NCBI GenBank assembly: GCA_949751835.1
Contig: CATKHK010000012.1
Location: 124,001 to 188,000, forward strand
DNA: 64,000 nt
Direction: 5' to 3'
Source: Blepharisma japonicum
Lineage: Eukaryota; Ciliophora; Heterotrichea; Heterotrichida; Blepharismidae
In this document: piece by piece, positions 9,559 through 20,228 of the stretch
How the letters are laid out: the number at the start of each line of letters is the position of its first letter
How positions within the stretch are numbered: position 1 is the stretch's first letter
The notes under the pieces: model-generated
Seen by the model: only the letters and a program-made list of their open reading frames with translations
Told to the model about the DNA's origin: nothing
Database searches by the model: none
Position numbers and translations under genes: made by a program

Positions 9559-12006
9559 ATGAACAATTTAACTTATTTCAGACCTGATGCATTATTTTCT
9601 CAAAGTGAAAAATCAAGAAAAAGCAGCTCAGAGACTAAAAGAGACACAAGAATCCAATCAATCAAGGAAAAACTTGAAGATGGATTTTCCATTTCTCAAA
9701 AATATATAACAGAAGCTCCAATTGAACTTTCAGCAATTCCAAAATTAAAAGCCGAGTACAATTTTCTTTCATTTCAAAATTCTCAAAAAATTGAAATCCT
9801 CAACAGGCTGAAAACAGAAATTTCTCTTGTGAAATCATATAGAAAAAGCAATGATTTGAAGCAGCCTTGTACTCCTGATTCTCGAGCATCGTTACATCAT
9901 TATCAGCAATCTCTTGCCACAGGTTTCAAATTGTCAATAGATGAACAAGAAGAACTTATTTCTAAAATGAACGTAGAACTGCAAAACATTTATTCGAAAA
10001 TTGAAGAAGAAAACCACATAACCGAACAGCTTGAATATATGAAGGCAAATGGCAAGCAAATTTATGTATCCTCTATATAGATAAAAATCCATAATAAAGT
10101 TGACGATATAAGAGAAGTTTTTTCGCATTTAAAAAGATATGAAAAAGACGTCATTGACTCACATGTTCAAGCTGATAATCAATTAATATTTGCCGTCCAT
10201 GAAGTCCAGAGCTGCAAAAATGAAACTGGAAAAGAAAGATCCCTCCGCAATGAGAAACTTACAAATTTAAAGAAAAAAGAAGTGAAACTCAAGCATTCTG
10301 TATCAAGCTTGACCCAAAGAGTTTCAGAAAATTTTGCAAATGCTGAAGAAGCCATGGAGAATAAAAATAATTATGATACTGAAATGACGACAGCTCTAAA
10401 AGAATACATAAATCTTAAAGAAATGAATGAAAATTTTAAAAATCAGCTGAGATTCTATACAGAAGAGTTCAATAAAATTAAAGAGTAAGCTATATTTAGT
10501 ATCGTGAAGCAATCAGACTGCTTAAACGCTGACCCACAAATAGTTGATTCTTATACTCCTCAAGAAATAGCCGGAGCTTTAACGAGAATGGTAAATATAG
10601 AGTCACAGCTACAAAGAAGGTTTGAAGATTTAACAAAAGTACATATTAATTTAAGAGACAAATGTGATGAAATTACTATGCAACTTAAACAAATTAAAGC
10701 AGAAATTCAAGACTCAAACTCTATGGGAAAAATTAAAGAAAAAGCGATTTCTTTGACCAAAAGAGAAGGAATCACTACTAATGAATTGCTAACTTCTATT
10801 GATTTAATTGGAGAAGATACGGCAAGATCTGAGCTAATTGAGGATTACGAAAAGTTTGAAGTATATGCAGTCAAGTTTATTGTGACGGCATTTTCACAAA
10901 TTTGAGACAAAATGGAGTATATTGCAGCTAAATGCCCACAAGATGAAGTGATGAGTATTTATTTAGCAAGATCTAAAAAAACATATAAGGAACTGCAAGA
11001 AGACATGGAACCTCGGTCATTAAGCAATAAGCGATCATTAACGCATATACACAGATCTAATACTAGAAGAATGAATACTTCTAAATCTCCTGCTGCTTCT
11101 CCTATATCTAAGGTGAGAATGGATTTTGGCGCTGAAACGCCTCATAATCCACAAAAAGCATACACAAAGCAAGATATTATAGATGCTTTTATACAGAAAT
11201 TTCAAACAACTCAAGAAAAAGCAGAAAATTTTGCAAATGAAATTTTAAGGTCTTATATTTTCCAGTATTTCATAGAAAAATCGGATATAAAAGTGACCAT
11301 TGAAAATTTTTCTGGAGACACTGGGATGTATTATGAAGAACTGCTTAATCTTCTATACCCAGAAGCTTCAAATAACCTAAGGAATAAATTTTCAGCAAGT
11401 TTAGATTCTCTGTCTTCTGCACTATCTGTAGTACTAAAAGTATCAAGAGATATAAAAGCAGAATATGATAAAGTCGATATAGAAACCCTTCAAAAAAAGA
11501 AAGCAATACACTCAGTTTTAAGTTTAGCTAAATTAAAATCAGGAAACCAAGCAAATTTCTCATCAATAGATCAATTGCTTAAAAATGTTATACAATTTAA
11601 GCTTAAAGAACACTCAAGAAAGAAAATAGACAGGTTAGAGCTTCAAGAAGAATCTGAAAATTTCCTTAAAAAACTAAGATCGAAAGTCGATAAAATGCCT
11701 GAGGCAAAATCTGACTCTGAAACTGGAAGCTCAACAGCTGAGCAGCCTACAAGAAGGGAAACCCCTGTTGATGACACTGCACTGCTATCTACAAGATCAA
11801 AGAAGCAAATCTCAAAGCATACCAAAAACGCTTCTTCAATGCCCAATTTGCCAAAAATAGAAGAAAAAACTGAAGCTTATAGGAACTTTAAAGATTTAGA
11901 AATGAAAATCAAAAAAATTAAAAGGATGGGAAGAAGTGCAGCTTCAGAATTAGGATCAACCAAGAAAGCTACGAGTAGGACACCATCTATATCAATTGAC
12001 AATTAA
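9559..12006 (+). CDS. Coiled-coil protein (805 residues, two 15-nt introns)
   Basis: Three exons (9559-10065, 10081-10484, 10500-12006) are joined by two 15-nt introns, and TGA near 10903 is read as Trp (the frame passes straight through it). The protein is mostly charged helix with heptad patterns (about 30-330 and again in the middle). It also has basic Ser/Thr/Pro linkers around 455-500 (SKSPAASPISK-type) and near the C-terminus. A helical region of EF-hand-free, CCDC-like character follows (QDIIDAFIQKFQTTQEKAENF). No catalytic motif, membrane span or signal peptide is present. Proteins of this plan in ciliates are usually axonemal or basal-body parts, but I cannot name the family. The first ATG is at 9559; an in-frame TTG upstream is not needed. 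Confidence 0.85.
10066..10080 (+). other. 15-nt intron
   Basis: GTATCCTCTATATAG. It ends with an in-frame TAG, and removal restores one continuous helical frame (phase 0). A at position 10. Confidence 0.92.
10485..10499 (+). other. 15-nt intron
   Basis: GTAAGCTATATTTAG. It interrupts an Asp codon (phase 2), and its removal joins the exon-2 and exon-3 frames with no stop. A at position 10. Confidence 0.92.
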
Positions 12007-12100
12007 TGTTAATACATTTAAAATTTTATTATTTAATGAATTCTGCTAATAAAAAATTATTTAGCTCCATGAATTTTTTTTATCAGAAGTAATTTAATCC

Positions 12101-12766
12101 TTAACATTTGCATTTATCTACTTTTTCCTTCGGTTGAGGGCTTGGCTCCAGCTTAAAACCATTTCCGCCAAACTCTGCTGCATTTGACATAGAAATATCT
12201 TGCATTCCAGGCAAATATTTAGATAGTGTCCCAAAGAGAAGTTTAACATTATTTCCTGTCTTTGCGCTGACTTCAACAAATAAAACGTTCAAGTTTTTAG
12301 CTTTTTCATCGGCTTCTTCATAACTCACAGCTCTTTTTTCGTTTAAATCACTTTTATTGGCAACAATAGCAATAACTACGTCTCCGCCTCTTTCAGTTTT
12401 AACATCTTCTACCCATTTATCTAAGCTTAAAAAGCTCGATCTCTGAGTAATATCAAAAACAATAACAGCAACAGTGCAGTCTCTGATATAATTAGGGATC
12501 AGCGATCGGAATCTTTCTTGTCCTGCAGTATCCCAAAGCTGCAATCGAAAAGTTCTATCATCAATATACATTGTTTTCGATAAAAAATCGATTCCTATTG
12601 TTGGCTGATGGTTAGGATCAAAAGTTCCATACATAAATTGGTTTATTATTGAAGTTTTCCCTACCCCTAAGTCTCCTAAAAATACGATTTTGAATTTTTT
12701 CATATGAGCTGAAGGAAGGACTCCAATACCTTGAGGCTGTGTATTAGTAACTTGGCCTGGATCCAT
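12101..12766 (-). CDS. RAB6: Rab6-family small GTPase
   Basis: The protein has 221 residues with all GTPase boxes: P-loop GDLGVGKTS, switch I with [23 protein letters not shown], and the SAK motif in FVEVSAKTG. The stretch [20 protein letters not shown] and [20 protein letters not shown] is diagnostic for Rab6, which controls retrograde Golgi-to-ER and intra-Golgi traffic. The C-terminus KCKC supplies the two Cys for geranylgeranylation. The only family difference seen is Gly-Asp-Leu-Gly-Val in the P-loop, where Rab6 usually has Gln-Ser, and this keeps GxxxxGKT. It is divergent from the bL33m gene, with start codons 32 bp apart, so the two promoters must overlap. Confidence 0.96.
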   Translation of the reverse strand: MDPGQVTNTQPQGIGVLPSAHMKKFKIVFLGDLGVGKTSIINQFMYGTFDPNHQPTIGIDFLSKTMYIDDRTFRLQLWDTAGQERFRSLIPNYIRDCTVAVIVFDITQRSSFLSLDKWVEDVKTERGGDVVIAIVANKSDLNEKRAVSYEEADEKAKNLNVLFVEVSAKTGNNVKLLFGTLSKYLPGMQDISMSNAAEFGGNGFKLEPSPQPKEKVDKCKC

Positions 12767-12798
12767 AATTAAAATTCTTACAGGTTTTTATAAAAAAT
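12767..12798. promoter_or_regulatory. 32-bp bidirectional promoter region (Rab6 / bL33m)
   Basis: Only 32 bases, AT-rich, separate the two divergent start codons. They must carry both 5' leaders, or transcription starts inside the opposite gene. No TATA-like box can be assigned. Inference from geometry. Confidence 0.5.
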
Positions 12799-12984
12799 AT
12801 GGGACCAAAAGCAAGACAGATAATGTGCAAACTAATGAGTACAGCTGAAACAGGATATTACAAAGTTTTTCAAAAAAGCACCAAATATGCAGCAAGAAAG
12901 CTGTCGTTCGTAAAATTTGATCCTATTGTGAACAGACATGTCTTATTTGTGGAAACTAAGCTCCCATCTGGAAAGAAAAAATAA
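12799..12984 (+). CDS. MRPL33: Mitochondrial ribosomal protein bL33m
   Basis: The 61-residue protein matches the bL33 family over its whole length: KARQIMCKLMSTAETGYY, the aromatic/basic middle, and KFDPIVNRHVLFVETKL. The last motif (D-P-x-V-N-R-H-V-L-F) is the most conserved part. It builds the large mitoribosomal subunit near the E site. The Cys pairs of zinc-binding bacterial L33 are absent, as in many mitochondrial forms. No cleavable presequence is obvious, but the N-terminus is basic. It is one of the shortest genes here and is flanked by the Rab6 start, 32 bp away on the opposite strand. Confidence 0.92.
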   Translation: MGPKARQIMCKLMSTAETGYYKVFQKSTKYAARKLSFVKFDPIVNRHVLFVETKLPSGKKK

Positions 12985-13331
12985 ATAATCTAAGACTTTA
13001 GCTTAAAACCGATAAGCACCATAAGCTGGCTTATTGAATATTATATTAAGGAATCAATTGATGTAATAATTATATAATAAAAGAGAATTTCAAAATAGAT
13101 TTTGGAATTTGCATAAATAGGTAGGTAAGATTTCAATTATGATATATGAAAATGTTTGCAGTGAATTTGTGATTTCTAATATTGTAAATTATTAGGTAAA
13201 GATAAAGAAGAGATTATTGTATTTTATAATGCAAATAACATTATATTTTTAACTTTTAAGATTTTTAGGTGAATTATAACATACTTATTATGCTCTTAGA
13301 AATTATTTGAATCAATTGAATTAAGTTTAGT
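12985..13331. other. Intergenic, no feature recognised (347 bp)
   Basis: AT-rich spacer between the convergent bL33m and Cys-rich genes. No RNA gene or coding frame was seen. Confidence 0.6.
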
Positions 13332-14381
13332 TTATGTATTCTTCTTGGCTTGGTACCAATTAGCTAAATAAACCTGCTGTGCGCAAGTCTCTGATCCTTC
13401 AATAAGGGGCCACAAATCAGCACTTAGCAAATAATAGTAATAATAATTGAACTCTTTTTTCTCCCACCAATCACTCATGCACTGTATATCAAATCTTCTC
13501 ATAGTATTGCAGCTGTTAATATTGGTCGATTGAATCCATTTCTTTAAATAAGCTGTCACTTCCAAATAGGGTTTATCACCAGGGAAAATTGAGCAATAAC
13601 TCGTAGCTGTCGGATTATACCCGCAATAGCAAGTCCCATACAAAATCCCATTCGGGAAAAAATCGTCACGGGTTGAATAGCAGTCTCCATCGACTTGGCA
13701 AATATTTGGAAATTCTTTTGAGGTCAATAAATTCATGCATTCATAGACTCCATTATTGTCCATGCAGAGACCTGAATTGCAAAGATAAGAAACATTATCT
13801 GCAGTGCAATCGCCTACAGGAAGGTGCGAAGCAATTGAAAAATAAGGCGTACACACACTGTTTTGAGGAGTATTTGCTACATTGCACCCAGCACTATTTA
13901 CGCAGTCATAGTCACTTGTGCATTGTGATTGGCCAATTGGGATTTGAGGGGTACAAACTTGATTTAAACAGCGTAAGCCAGGGTTGCAATCATCATTTGT
14001 ATAGCAAACTTCATTGACTTGAGATCCTACACATATACCATTTACACAACCTCTAGGTGCATGAAGCGAATTGCAGTCAGATGATGTGCGGCACTTTTCA
14101 CCTGGCCAGGCATTCAGAGGAGGACTAGGAAGATTTGCTTCACATGTGGAATTTGCCATAACTGAAGGAGTGCAGTAGGGAGCTTTAACAGAGGAGCATG
14201 CATTGATAAAGTATGTGGGATTTTTAGCTGTTTGCGTATAAAAGATGCAGGTTGAATTCACAAAGGATTGGCCTGAAGTCTTGCAGGTGTAGATAGGGCA
14301 GTTGGGGTTATTTGGTAAGTCTCTTGAAAGAACTAATGATAGAGAAATAAAAAGTAAAACAGCATAGAATTTTTCACCCAT
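13332..14381 (-). CDS. Secreted cysteine-rich protein
   Basis: The protein has 349 residues. Residues 1-19 form a signal peptide (MGEKFYAVLLFISLSLVLS). The rest is rich in Cys, with repeated modules of the type C-x(5)-DCn...GC-x-nGiC (for example EKCRTSSDCNSLHAPRGC, EVCYTNDDCNPGLRC, SQCTSDYDCV), close to Dickkopf/Cys-rich secreted modules. N-glycosylation sites are frequent. There is no C-terminal membrane span or GPI-like tail, so it is probably secreted or held in vesicles or the cortex. It has no catalytic motif. Its start is 47 bp from the HAP2 stop and in the same direction, which is packing only and shows no functional link. Confidence 0.8.
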   Translation of the reverse strand: MGEKFYAVLLFISLSLVLSRDLPNNPNCPIYTCKTSGQSFVNSTCIFYTQTAKNPTYFINACSSVKAPYCTPSVMANSTCEANLPSPPLNAWPGEKCRTSSDCNSLHAPRGCVNGICVGSQVNEVCYTNDDCNPGLRCLNQVCTPQIPIGQSQCTSDYDCVNSAGCNVANTPQNSVCTPYFSIASHLPVGDCTADNVSYLCNSGLCMDNNGVYECMNLLTSKEFPNICQVDGDCYSTRDDFFPNGILYGTCYCGYNPTATSYCSIFPGDKPYLEVTAYLKKWIQSTNINSCNTMRRFDIQCMSDWWEKKEFNYYYYYLLSADLWPLIEGSETCAQQVYLANWYQAKKNT

Positions 14382-14428
14382 TTTCTATTATAAAAACCAT
14401 TCACATAATTTAGACAAGAGAATTACAA

Positions 14429-16165
14429 CTATTTTTTATTATCTTCTTTAGTAGAAAATAATTTTTGACAGCAAATTCCATACCTCCTGATAACAAATTT
14501 TATCAAAATAACCAAAAGACAGATTCCAAAAAGGATGCTGAAGAAAATGATGATTTCTTCTCAACACCCATCAACCAAAAAACAAAAAATATTGAACCAT
14601 TGAGGGCAGGAGCCTGAGCAGCTGTCATTTGGATTTGAGTCTGTGGTATTATCTCCATTTAATTTTGGGCCGTTTCCTCCTTCACTTCCAGTATCTGTAT
14701 GCCTTGACGAAGTGTTAAAATGAACTACTAAATAATCTACGACAACACCGATAGAATTGTATAAAGTAACATTGCACTCATATTGACTTGCATTAGTTTT
14801 TTGGACATTTACATCGAATTCCAGATCTTTACTTTCCATTGCTTTTAATGAAAATGTTTTTGCTTCAATTGGAGCTACCCCGCTTGTACAATTGGCACCT
14901 AACGTAAACTGAGCAGTGACGCTTCCAACATTTGTAACTTGGGCATCTAAAACTCCATCATAGCTTAAAGCTTCGAAATTTCCTATACTAGCATAATCAA
15001 TTTTCCCTTTGCTTACATTTGTAATGAATTTAAGCTTGTCGCCGTTTAATTCTAAAGTCACCAAGCTTCCAAAGTTTCCATCAATATTTAGCTGTAAATA
15101 AGCATCGCTATTTGCAATCACCATTGAGAAATTCCCTTCTTTACTAATAAAATATAAAGGAGCTTGCCCATTTGCTGTTCTTTTTATGTCGGTTTGGTAT
15201 CTATCTTCTAGCTGATTTAAAAAGCAGCTCTGCGGCTGCATCTCACATTTATTGCCTTGCCCTCTAAAAGCAGTATAGCTAGATCCAACCTTGTTGCACT
15301 GAGTCCCATCCCATGAAATGTCATCTCCATCAATAAACATTCAATATCTTGATCCCATTAAAACTCTTGTATTGCTTACAGGTCTTGATGTCGTAAATAA
15401 ATATTGATCACTTAAAGTCGGTGGAGGTGTATTTGGGGAGAAATCACCAATTAGCCTTACAATTATGTCTTTTTCTGCTGAAGATTGAACTGGGACACTA
15501 GGGGAAACTACTATTGATTCTTGATAGTAAGTTCCATTTTCGTGTGCTTTTGTTATATAAGCGGTAAGTAAATAATAAGTTTGATAAGTGCTGATTTCAT
15601 ATGCAGAGTATCATATATCGTCCCATACAAGGCAATGAGCAGATGATGAGCCTGTGCCAAGATTAAACAGCTGGCATGATTGCCCACGCGTATATTTAGT
15701 TTTGTCAATACCAATTATCTGTGAAAAGTCACAGTCACAGCAATATCCTTGGGAGTCCCAAATTCTATCACCTTTAGAATCAGTTTTTCAGCCACATGTA
15801 GGACTGTTGCTATATGCTCCATCTTGGCAATCGAAAATTGAGGTAAAAATGACTAACTCTCTTGCACGATTATTGAAGTCTTGGCGATACCTCAATGGAT
15901 ATCTTGCAGTAACTTTGGTCTTTGACAGAGTTATTTTTATAGGGTATAGAAGTTGCTTACTGCCCTCACTTGTGCTAGTTGTGTTAATTATAGTCTCAAG
16001 TGACTCTGTGTCTGAGCCTTGGTCATTGTTAACAGATAGTGAAACAACCAGCTTATTTGTGCAGTTCATGTCATTGCTTCCCGAATTTAAGCAAGATTCT
16101 ATAGAGCTCGAAGCTATTAAGTAACTTGAAGCAAGCTGGAAGCTGAGAATTAGACTTATGATCAT
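14429..16165 (-). CDS. HAP2: HAP2/GCS1 gamete membrane fusogen
   Basis: One frame of 578 residues (TGA = Trp; TAG stop) has a signal peptide at residues 1-20, a long Cys-rich ectodomain, a single membrane helix near 538-559 (IIIFFSILFGICLLVILIKF) and a short basic/Cys tail. The HAP2/GCS1 signature is clear at about residues 270-330: SWDGTQCNKVG, TAFRGQGNKC, QSCFLNQLEDRYQTD and APLYFISKEG, with upstream family Cys motifs (GYCCDCDF, RGQSCQLF). HAP2 is a class II fusogen that merges gamete or conjugation-junction membranes in protists, plants and some animals. In Tetrahymena it acts at conjugation pores. Its ectodomain is complete and no break is seen. It is somewhat short, because the long cytoplasmic tail of plant forms is absent. 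Confidence 0.95.
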
Positions 16166-16201
16166 TTATTATTAAGTATCCTAAGTCTAAGATACGCAAA
16201 A

Positions 16202-17035
16202 TTAATTGTATATTACCCTCATATGGGTATATTTATGGGAATAAAGCCACTCAATAAAGTGGTTTACAAGCTCTAACAACTTACCTTTGTCAAATTCGCA
16301 TTTGATGGCATCTAGATATACCATAAATCGAGGTAGATAACATGGAATTTCTTCACAGTTGTTAGTGGATAAAAAGCCTTCCTGCACTTCTTCGTCTAAA
16401 AATTTGTATAAAAGCACAATGAATAAGACTAATTCTTTATAAAAATCTTTTTGGCAAACCTTGGCATGGTTTAATAGAAACTTGGCAAAAATATCAGTAC
16501 CAATATACTCTTTTTCTATGTTTTCTCCATTTTTATGTGTCTCAGAAATCATTATTTCTTTTAATATCGGTAAAAGGGTATGCTCATACTCTCTGTGATT
16601 CTTGAAAATCCGTGGGAAATTTTCAGTTGCATCAGTGCCTTGTGGAGAATAGCATCCAATTTCTCTAAGATATGAAGCTTCGTCACCAAGAAGTTGGTTT
16701 TCCTTCATTTCAGTAGCAGATTCAAGGTCAACAGTCTTCTCAAGCCTTTTTGTATCAATAATCTTGGGCAGGCTTCCTCTTTTAGGCATGGTTTTTGCAC
16801 GAGGAGCATCTGAGCTATCTGGAATCAGCCTATCATGTTTGGTTTTGATATGAGTAAAGAGGGCGGGATAGCTCAAATATGCCTTGCCACATCCACACTT
16901 GTGAATTCTTCCTTTTTGCTCATATTTACTTCTTCTCTTTCGTTTTATCTCAGTTTTGACCTCTGATATGTCCAAACTTTCAATGATTTTTTGATGCTGA
17001 GCATGCAAAAGTACAGTTAGGAAAGTTCTAAGCAT
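16202..17035 (-). CDS. C2H2-type zinc-finger protein (CxC variant)
   Basis: The protein has 277 residues. A single finger at about 47-68 reads CGCGKAYLSYPALFTHIKTKH: two Cys separated by one residue, 12 residues, His, 4 residues, His. Before it is a basic stretch (KTEIKRKRRSKYEQKGR) suited to nuclear import or DNA contact. The C-terminal ~150 residues are helical, with several Trp/Phe/Tyr, and have no known domain. The CxC spacing is shorter than the classical Cx2-4C, but the Gly-Lys-Ala-Tyr-Leu-Ser-Tyr core is of the form I associate with ciliate fingers. Nucleic-acid binding is inferred. The start is the first ATG of the frame. It is 36 bp upstream of the HAP2 start and points the same way. 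Confidence 0.75.
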   Translation of the reverse strand: MLRTFLTVLLHAQHQKIIESLDISEVKTEIKRKRRSKYEQKGRIHKCGCGKAYLSYPALFTHIKTKHDRLIPDSSDAPRAKTMPKRGSLPKIIDTKRLEKTVDLESATEMKENQLLGDEASYLREIGCYSPQGTDATENFPRIFKNHREYEHTLLPILKEIMISETHKNGENIEKEYIGTDIFAKFLLNHAKVCQKDFYKELVLFIVLLYKFLDEEVQEGFLSTNNCEEIPCYLPRFMVYLDAIKCEFDKGKLLELVNHFIEWLYSHKYTHMRVIYN

Positions 17036-17270
17036 TATAAATGGAAGATCGATTATGCAAATAAGTGTGATAATTAAAGATTTGTGAAGAAAAATCAGCT
17101 GCTGAATTACTGCTAAATTATTTTGAAATTATACTGATTTTAAACAATTTATAATTCCAAATAAAACATATATTTAAAAATAATAAAGATACTACTTTTT
17201 AAGTAGAATTAGTTAGATAAATAATTGCTTAACATAGAATTATTTTTCAAACTTAATATTAATCAATAAA

Positions 17271-18752
17271 ATGGACTCTGATAGTGAAGACATCTTAGAA
17301 TCCGCTCAACGAAAGGCGAAACAAAAGTTTTTGAGAGAAGAAGTAATAGAAATGAACTACGATCCCAAATTATTCACAGATTTTTGTGTATCACAAAAAG
17401 GCTCTGATATTGATTTATGGACATTTGAAGAAATCCAAGAATGCGTAAAGGAGTTTAAACTGAAATTTCGACCAGGAGAAACTGTTGAAGAACATGAAGA
17501 AAAGGTGAAAAAAGAAAAAGAATTAGAAAGAAGGCTATATGAAATCCCTCCAAAAAAAGTCCAAAAAGCAGTAGAAGAATATAAGCAGCAAGAAGAGGCT
17601 AAAACAATTATGGAGACTAAAACAGAATCTTTAATATCTCCAGGAGCAGATCCTAATGGGGACGTTTTTCTTGTTCACACCGAAACTGCAGAAGCAAATG
17701 AATTGATAAGTTGCAAGGATATAAAACTTGAAATTTCTGAACCCGTGGTTGTACAGGGTGGATTGTTTGGGTCAAATTATGTGATGTACAATATTGTTAC
17801 CACACCATTAGGGTGGAATGTTAGAAGAAGGTATAAGCAGTTTGAATGGCTTAGAGAAGTCCTTGCACACGAATTCCCAGGATACTATATCCCTCCTCTT
17901 CCGGACAAAAAGGCCCATGGCAACACAGAAGATATGACTATCCTAAAACGGCAAAGATTTCTTCAGCGCTACATGAATTCTCTGATTTCCAACCCCGTTT
18001 TCCGATCTTCTCCCTCTTTTGTGCTTTTTCTAAAAGAGAGTTCTACAAAGGAGTTTAAATCAAGCAAAGACTACAACAAAAAAACTAAGCGTAACACAAT
18101 TGACCAATTTGTAAGCTTAAAAGGTGAAGTAAATTGTGATGTCAGAGATCATACCCTAAAAATTAGCGCTATTAATCAATATCTGAATAATGGCGAAATC
18201 ATTAAAAAGAAACTAAAGAGGCAGTCAGAAGAAATAATGGACGATTTATTAAAGCTTTCTAAAACTATTACAAGCTATGCAGAAACTGTGAGACAAGCTG
18301 CAGATTTCCAAGATTTATTAGATTTCAATGTAGGGCATAAGGAACTATATAAAAATATTAATGAGGCTCTATTAGAATGGTCTAATTGAGAAGCAGAAAA
18401 AGCAAACTTTATCTCTGACTACTTTAACATGTTTTTCAAATTTGGATATATGGAACTAGGAGCATTAAAAGAAATCATCAAAGAAAGAGATACTGCATTA
18501 GCAAATTTCAAAAAAGCAGGAGGGGGAGAAAGTGAGAAAAGGAAAAAAGCAAGAGAGTGGTATGGGTTTTATAACCATCAAAGCTTAAGCGAAGTAGAAA
18601 GAGTAGTTTTAAATAGCAGAAATGTCACTTGCGAGCATATTTCTGAGATGGCTAACAACCAAATAAGTAATGCACTGGCATTCAAAGGAATTTGGGATAA
18701 TTTACTGTCAAGCACCTTGACAATAAGTGATAGGTACAGTTTCTTTGGATAA
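17271..18752 (+). CDS. PX-BAR sorting nexin
   Basis: The protein has 493 residues with one in-frame TGA (Trp, near 18387). An acidic N-terminus (about 1-130) precedes the PX domain (about 145-265). The PX domain has the phosphoinositide-binding core RRRYKQFEWLREVL, the PPLPDKK proline turn and KRQRFLQRYMNSL. The remainder is a three-helix-like region (about 270-490) as in Vps5/SNX BAR domains. PX-BAR nexins bind PI3P on endosomes and shape retromer or recycling tubules. The exact paralogue (SNX1/2-like or SNX7/4-like) is not fixed by eye. The stop TAA is only 17 bp before the Kae1 start. Confidence 0.9.
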
Positions 18753-18769
18753 ATAAATTATAAATAAAT

Positions 18770-19762
18770 ATGCTTGCTCTAGGAATTGAAGGAAGTGCTA
18801 ATAAAATCAGTGTAGGTATTGTGGACGAGAAAGGAAATATTTTGGCAAATCCTAGGAAGACTTATAATGGACCTCCAGGAAGTGGATTCTTACCGAAAGA
18901 AACTGCAGAGCATCATAGAGCAAATATTTTAGGATTAATTGACGAAGCCCTTTCAGAAGCCAATGTATCTATGGATAACATAGGCTTAATTTGTTATACA
19001 AAAGGACCTGGAATGGCTAATCCGCTTAGCGTAGGCGCACTTGTAGCAAGAACCTTGAGCCAGATGTTTGAAATCCCAATTATTGGAGTGAATCATTGTG
19101 TAGCTCATATAGAGATGGGAAGGCTTGTGACAGGTGCTGAAAACCCTACAGTTCTTTATGTTTCTGGTGGAAATTCTCAGGTAATTGCATATAACGAAGG
19201 AAAATACCGAATATTTGGAGAGACTATTGACATTGCAGTTGGAAACTGTTTAGATCGTTTTGCAAGGATCCTCAAAATTCCAAATGAGCCAGCACCTGGA
19301 TATAATATTGAGCAACTTGCTAAAAAAGGCAAAAACTTCATTGAATTGCCATACTCAGTGAAAGGAATGGATGTCTCTTTTTCAGGACTGCTATCGCACA
19401 TAGAGAAAATCGCAGATAAATACCCACCTGAAGACCTATGCTTTTCGTTGCAAGAGACTGCTTTTGCTATGTTGGTAGAAACAGCTGAGCGAGCTATGGC
19501 TCATTGCAACTCAAATGAAGTTTTAATTGTTGGAGGAGTAGGCTGCAATTTGAGACTCCAAAAAATGGTTCAAGAAATGCTCGAAGAAAGAGGAGGAATG
19601 CTGCATGCAATGGACGAGCGATATTGCATTGATAATGGGGCCATGATCGCTTATACAGGACTAATCCAGTTCTTAAGCAGCGGAGGTATGAAACTTAATG
19701 ATTGTATATTTACACAAAGGTTTAGGACTGATGAAGTTGATGTAACTTGGAGGGATAAATAA
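18770..19762 (+). CDS. OSGEP: Kae1/OSGEP, tRNA t6A-forming threonylcarbamoyltransferase (KEOPS)
   Basis: The protein has 330 residues, the usual length. It shows the ASKHA fold signatures: [15 protein letters not shown] at the N-terminus, the metal-binding [10 protein letters not shown] (His-x3-His), [11 protein letters not shown], the [13 protein letters not shown] block and [10 protein letters not shown] near the C-terminus. It also carries the substrate-loop sequence [15 protein letters not shown] typical of the archaeal/eukaryotic Kae1 branch, as opposed to bacterial TsaD. As part of KEOPS it transfers threonylcarbamoyl to A37 of ANN-decoding tRNAs. No mitochondrial presequence is present, so this is the cytosolic form. 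It lies 17 bp after the sorting-nexin stop. Confidence 0.97.
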   Translation: MLALGIEGSANKISVGIVDEKGNILANPRKTYNGPPGSGFLPKETAEHHRANILGLIDEALSEANVSMDNIGLICYTKGPGMANPLSVGALVARTLSQMFEIPIIGVNHCVAHIEMGRLVTGAENPTVLYVSGGNSQVIAYNEGKYRIFGETIDIAVGNCLDRFARILKIPNEPAPGYNIEQLAKKGKNFIELPYSVKGMDVSFSGLLSHIEKIADKYPPEDLCFSLQETAFAMLVETAERAMAHCNSNEVLIVGGVGCNLRLQKMVQEMLEERGGMLHAMDERYCIDNGAMIAYTGLIQFLSSGGMKLNDCIFTQRFRTDEVDVTWRDK

Positions 19763-19817
19763 ATAGCTGCTTATAAATTTACTATGTAAATTAGCCATAG
19801 TTTATAATTATTTTGAA

Positions 19818-20216
19818 ATGAACCCAGAACTTGGCGAAAGAGCACACAATTTAAGGAGTGCAATCAAAAAAACTCATATTGAAGCATACTCAAGGTGAGC
19901 AATTCTCCTAAAGGAATCTAAAAATGTAAATTCTTTTATAGAGTTGCTAGACAGGCGAATAATTCTGAATATTGAAAAGAAAAATCAAAGAATTTTGGGC
20001 TCAGGCTTCTTAGTAGGAGCAGTATCTTTCGCTGCCTCATATAACTATATTCTTTACGGCACCCACAAAGCTGTAAGACTCGGCATTTCACTTATTTATC
20101 TTGCAATACCTATAAAGATGGGATATAAGGAGTTTATGAAGTCCTGGACTCTTATGAGAATGCTAACCACAAAATACAAACACCAAATTAATGAATATAA
20201 TCTTCATCCTGATTAA
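19818..20216 (+). CDS. Small predicted membrane protein, unknown
   Basis: The protein has 132 residues from ATG 19818, with one in-frame TGA (Trp) near 19896. This start restores a natural N-terminus (MNPELGERAHNLRSAI) that standard-code reading cuts away. Two hydrophobic segments, about 67-82 (GSGFLVGAVSFAASYNYIL) and 92-105 (GISLIYLAIPIKMGY), could form a hairpin in the membrane, with basic residues on both flanks. No signal peptide or known domain is visible. It may be a small organelle inner-membrane or ER protein. The stop TAA at 20214 is 12 bp from the next start. Confidence 0.72.
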
Positions 20217-20228
20217 TAGATAATTAAT

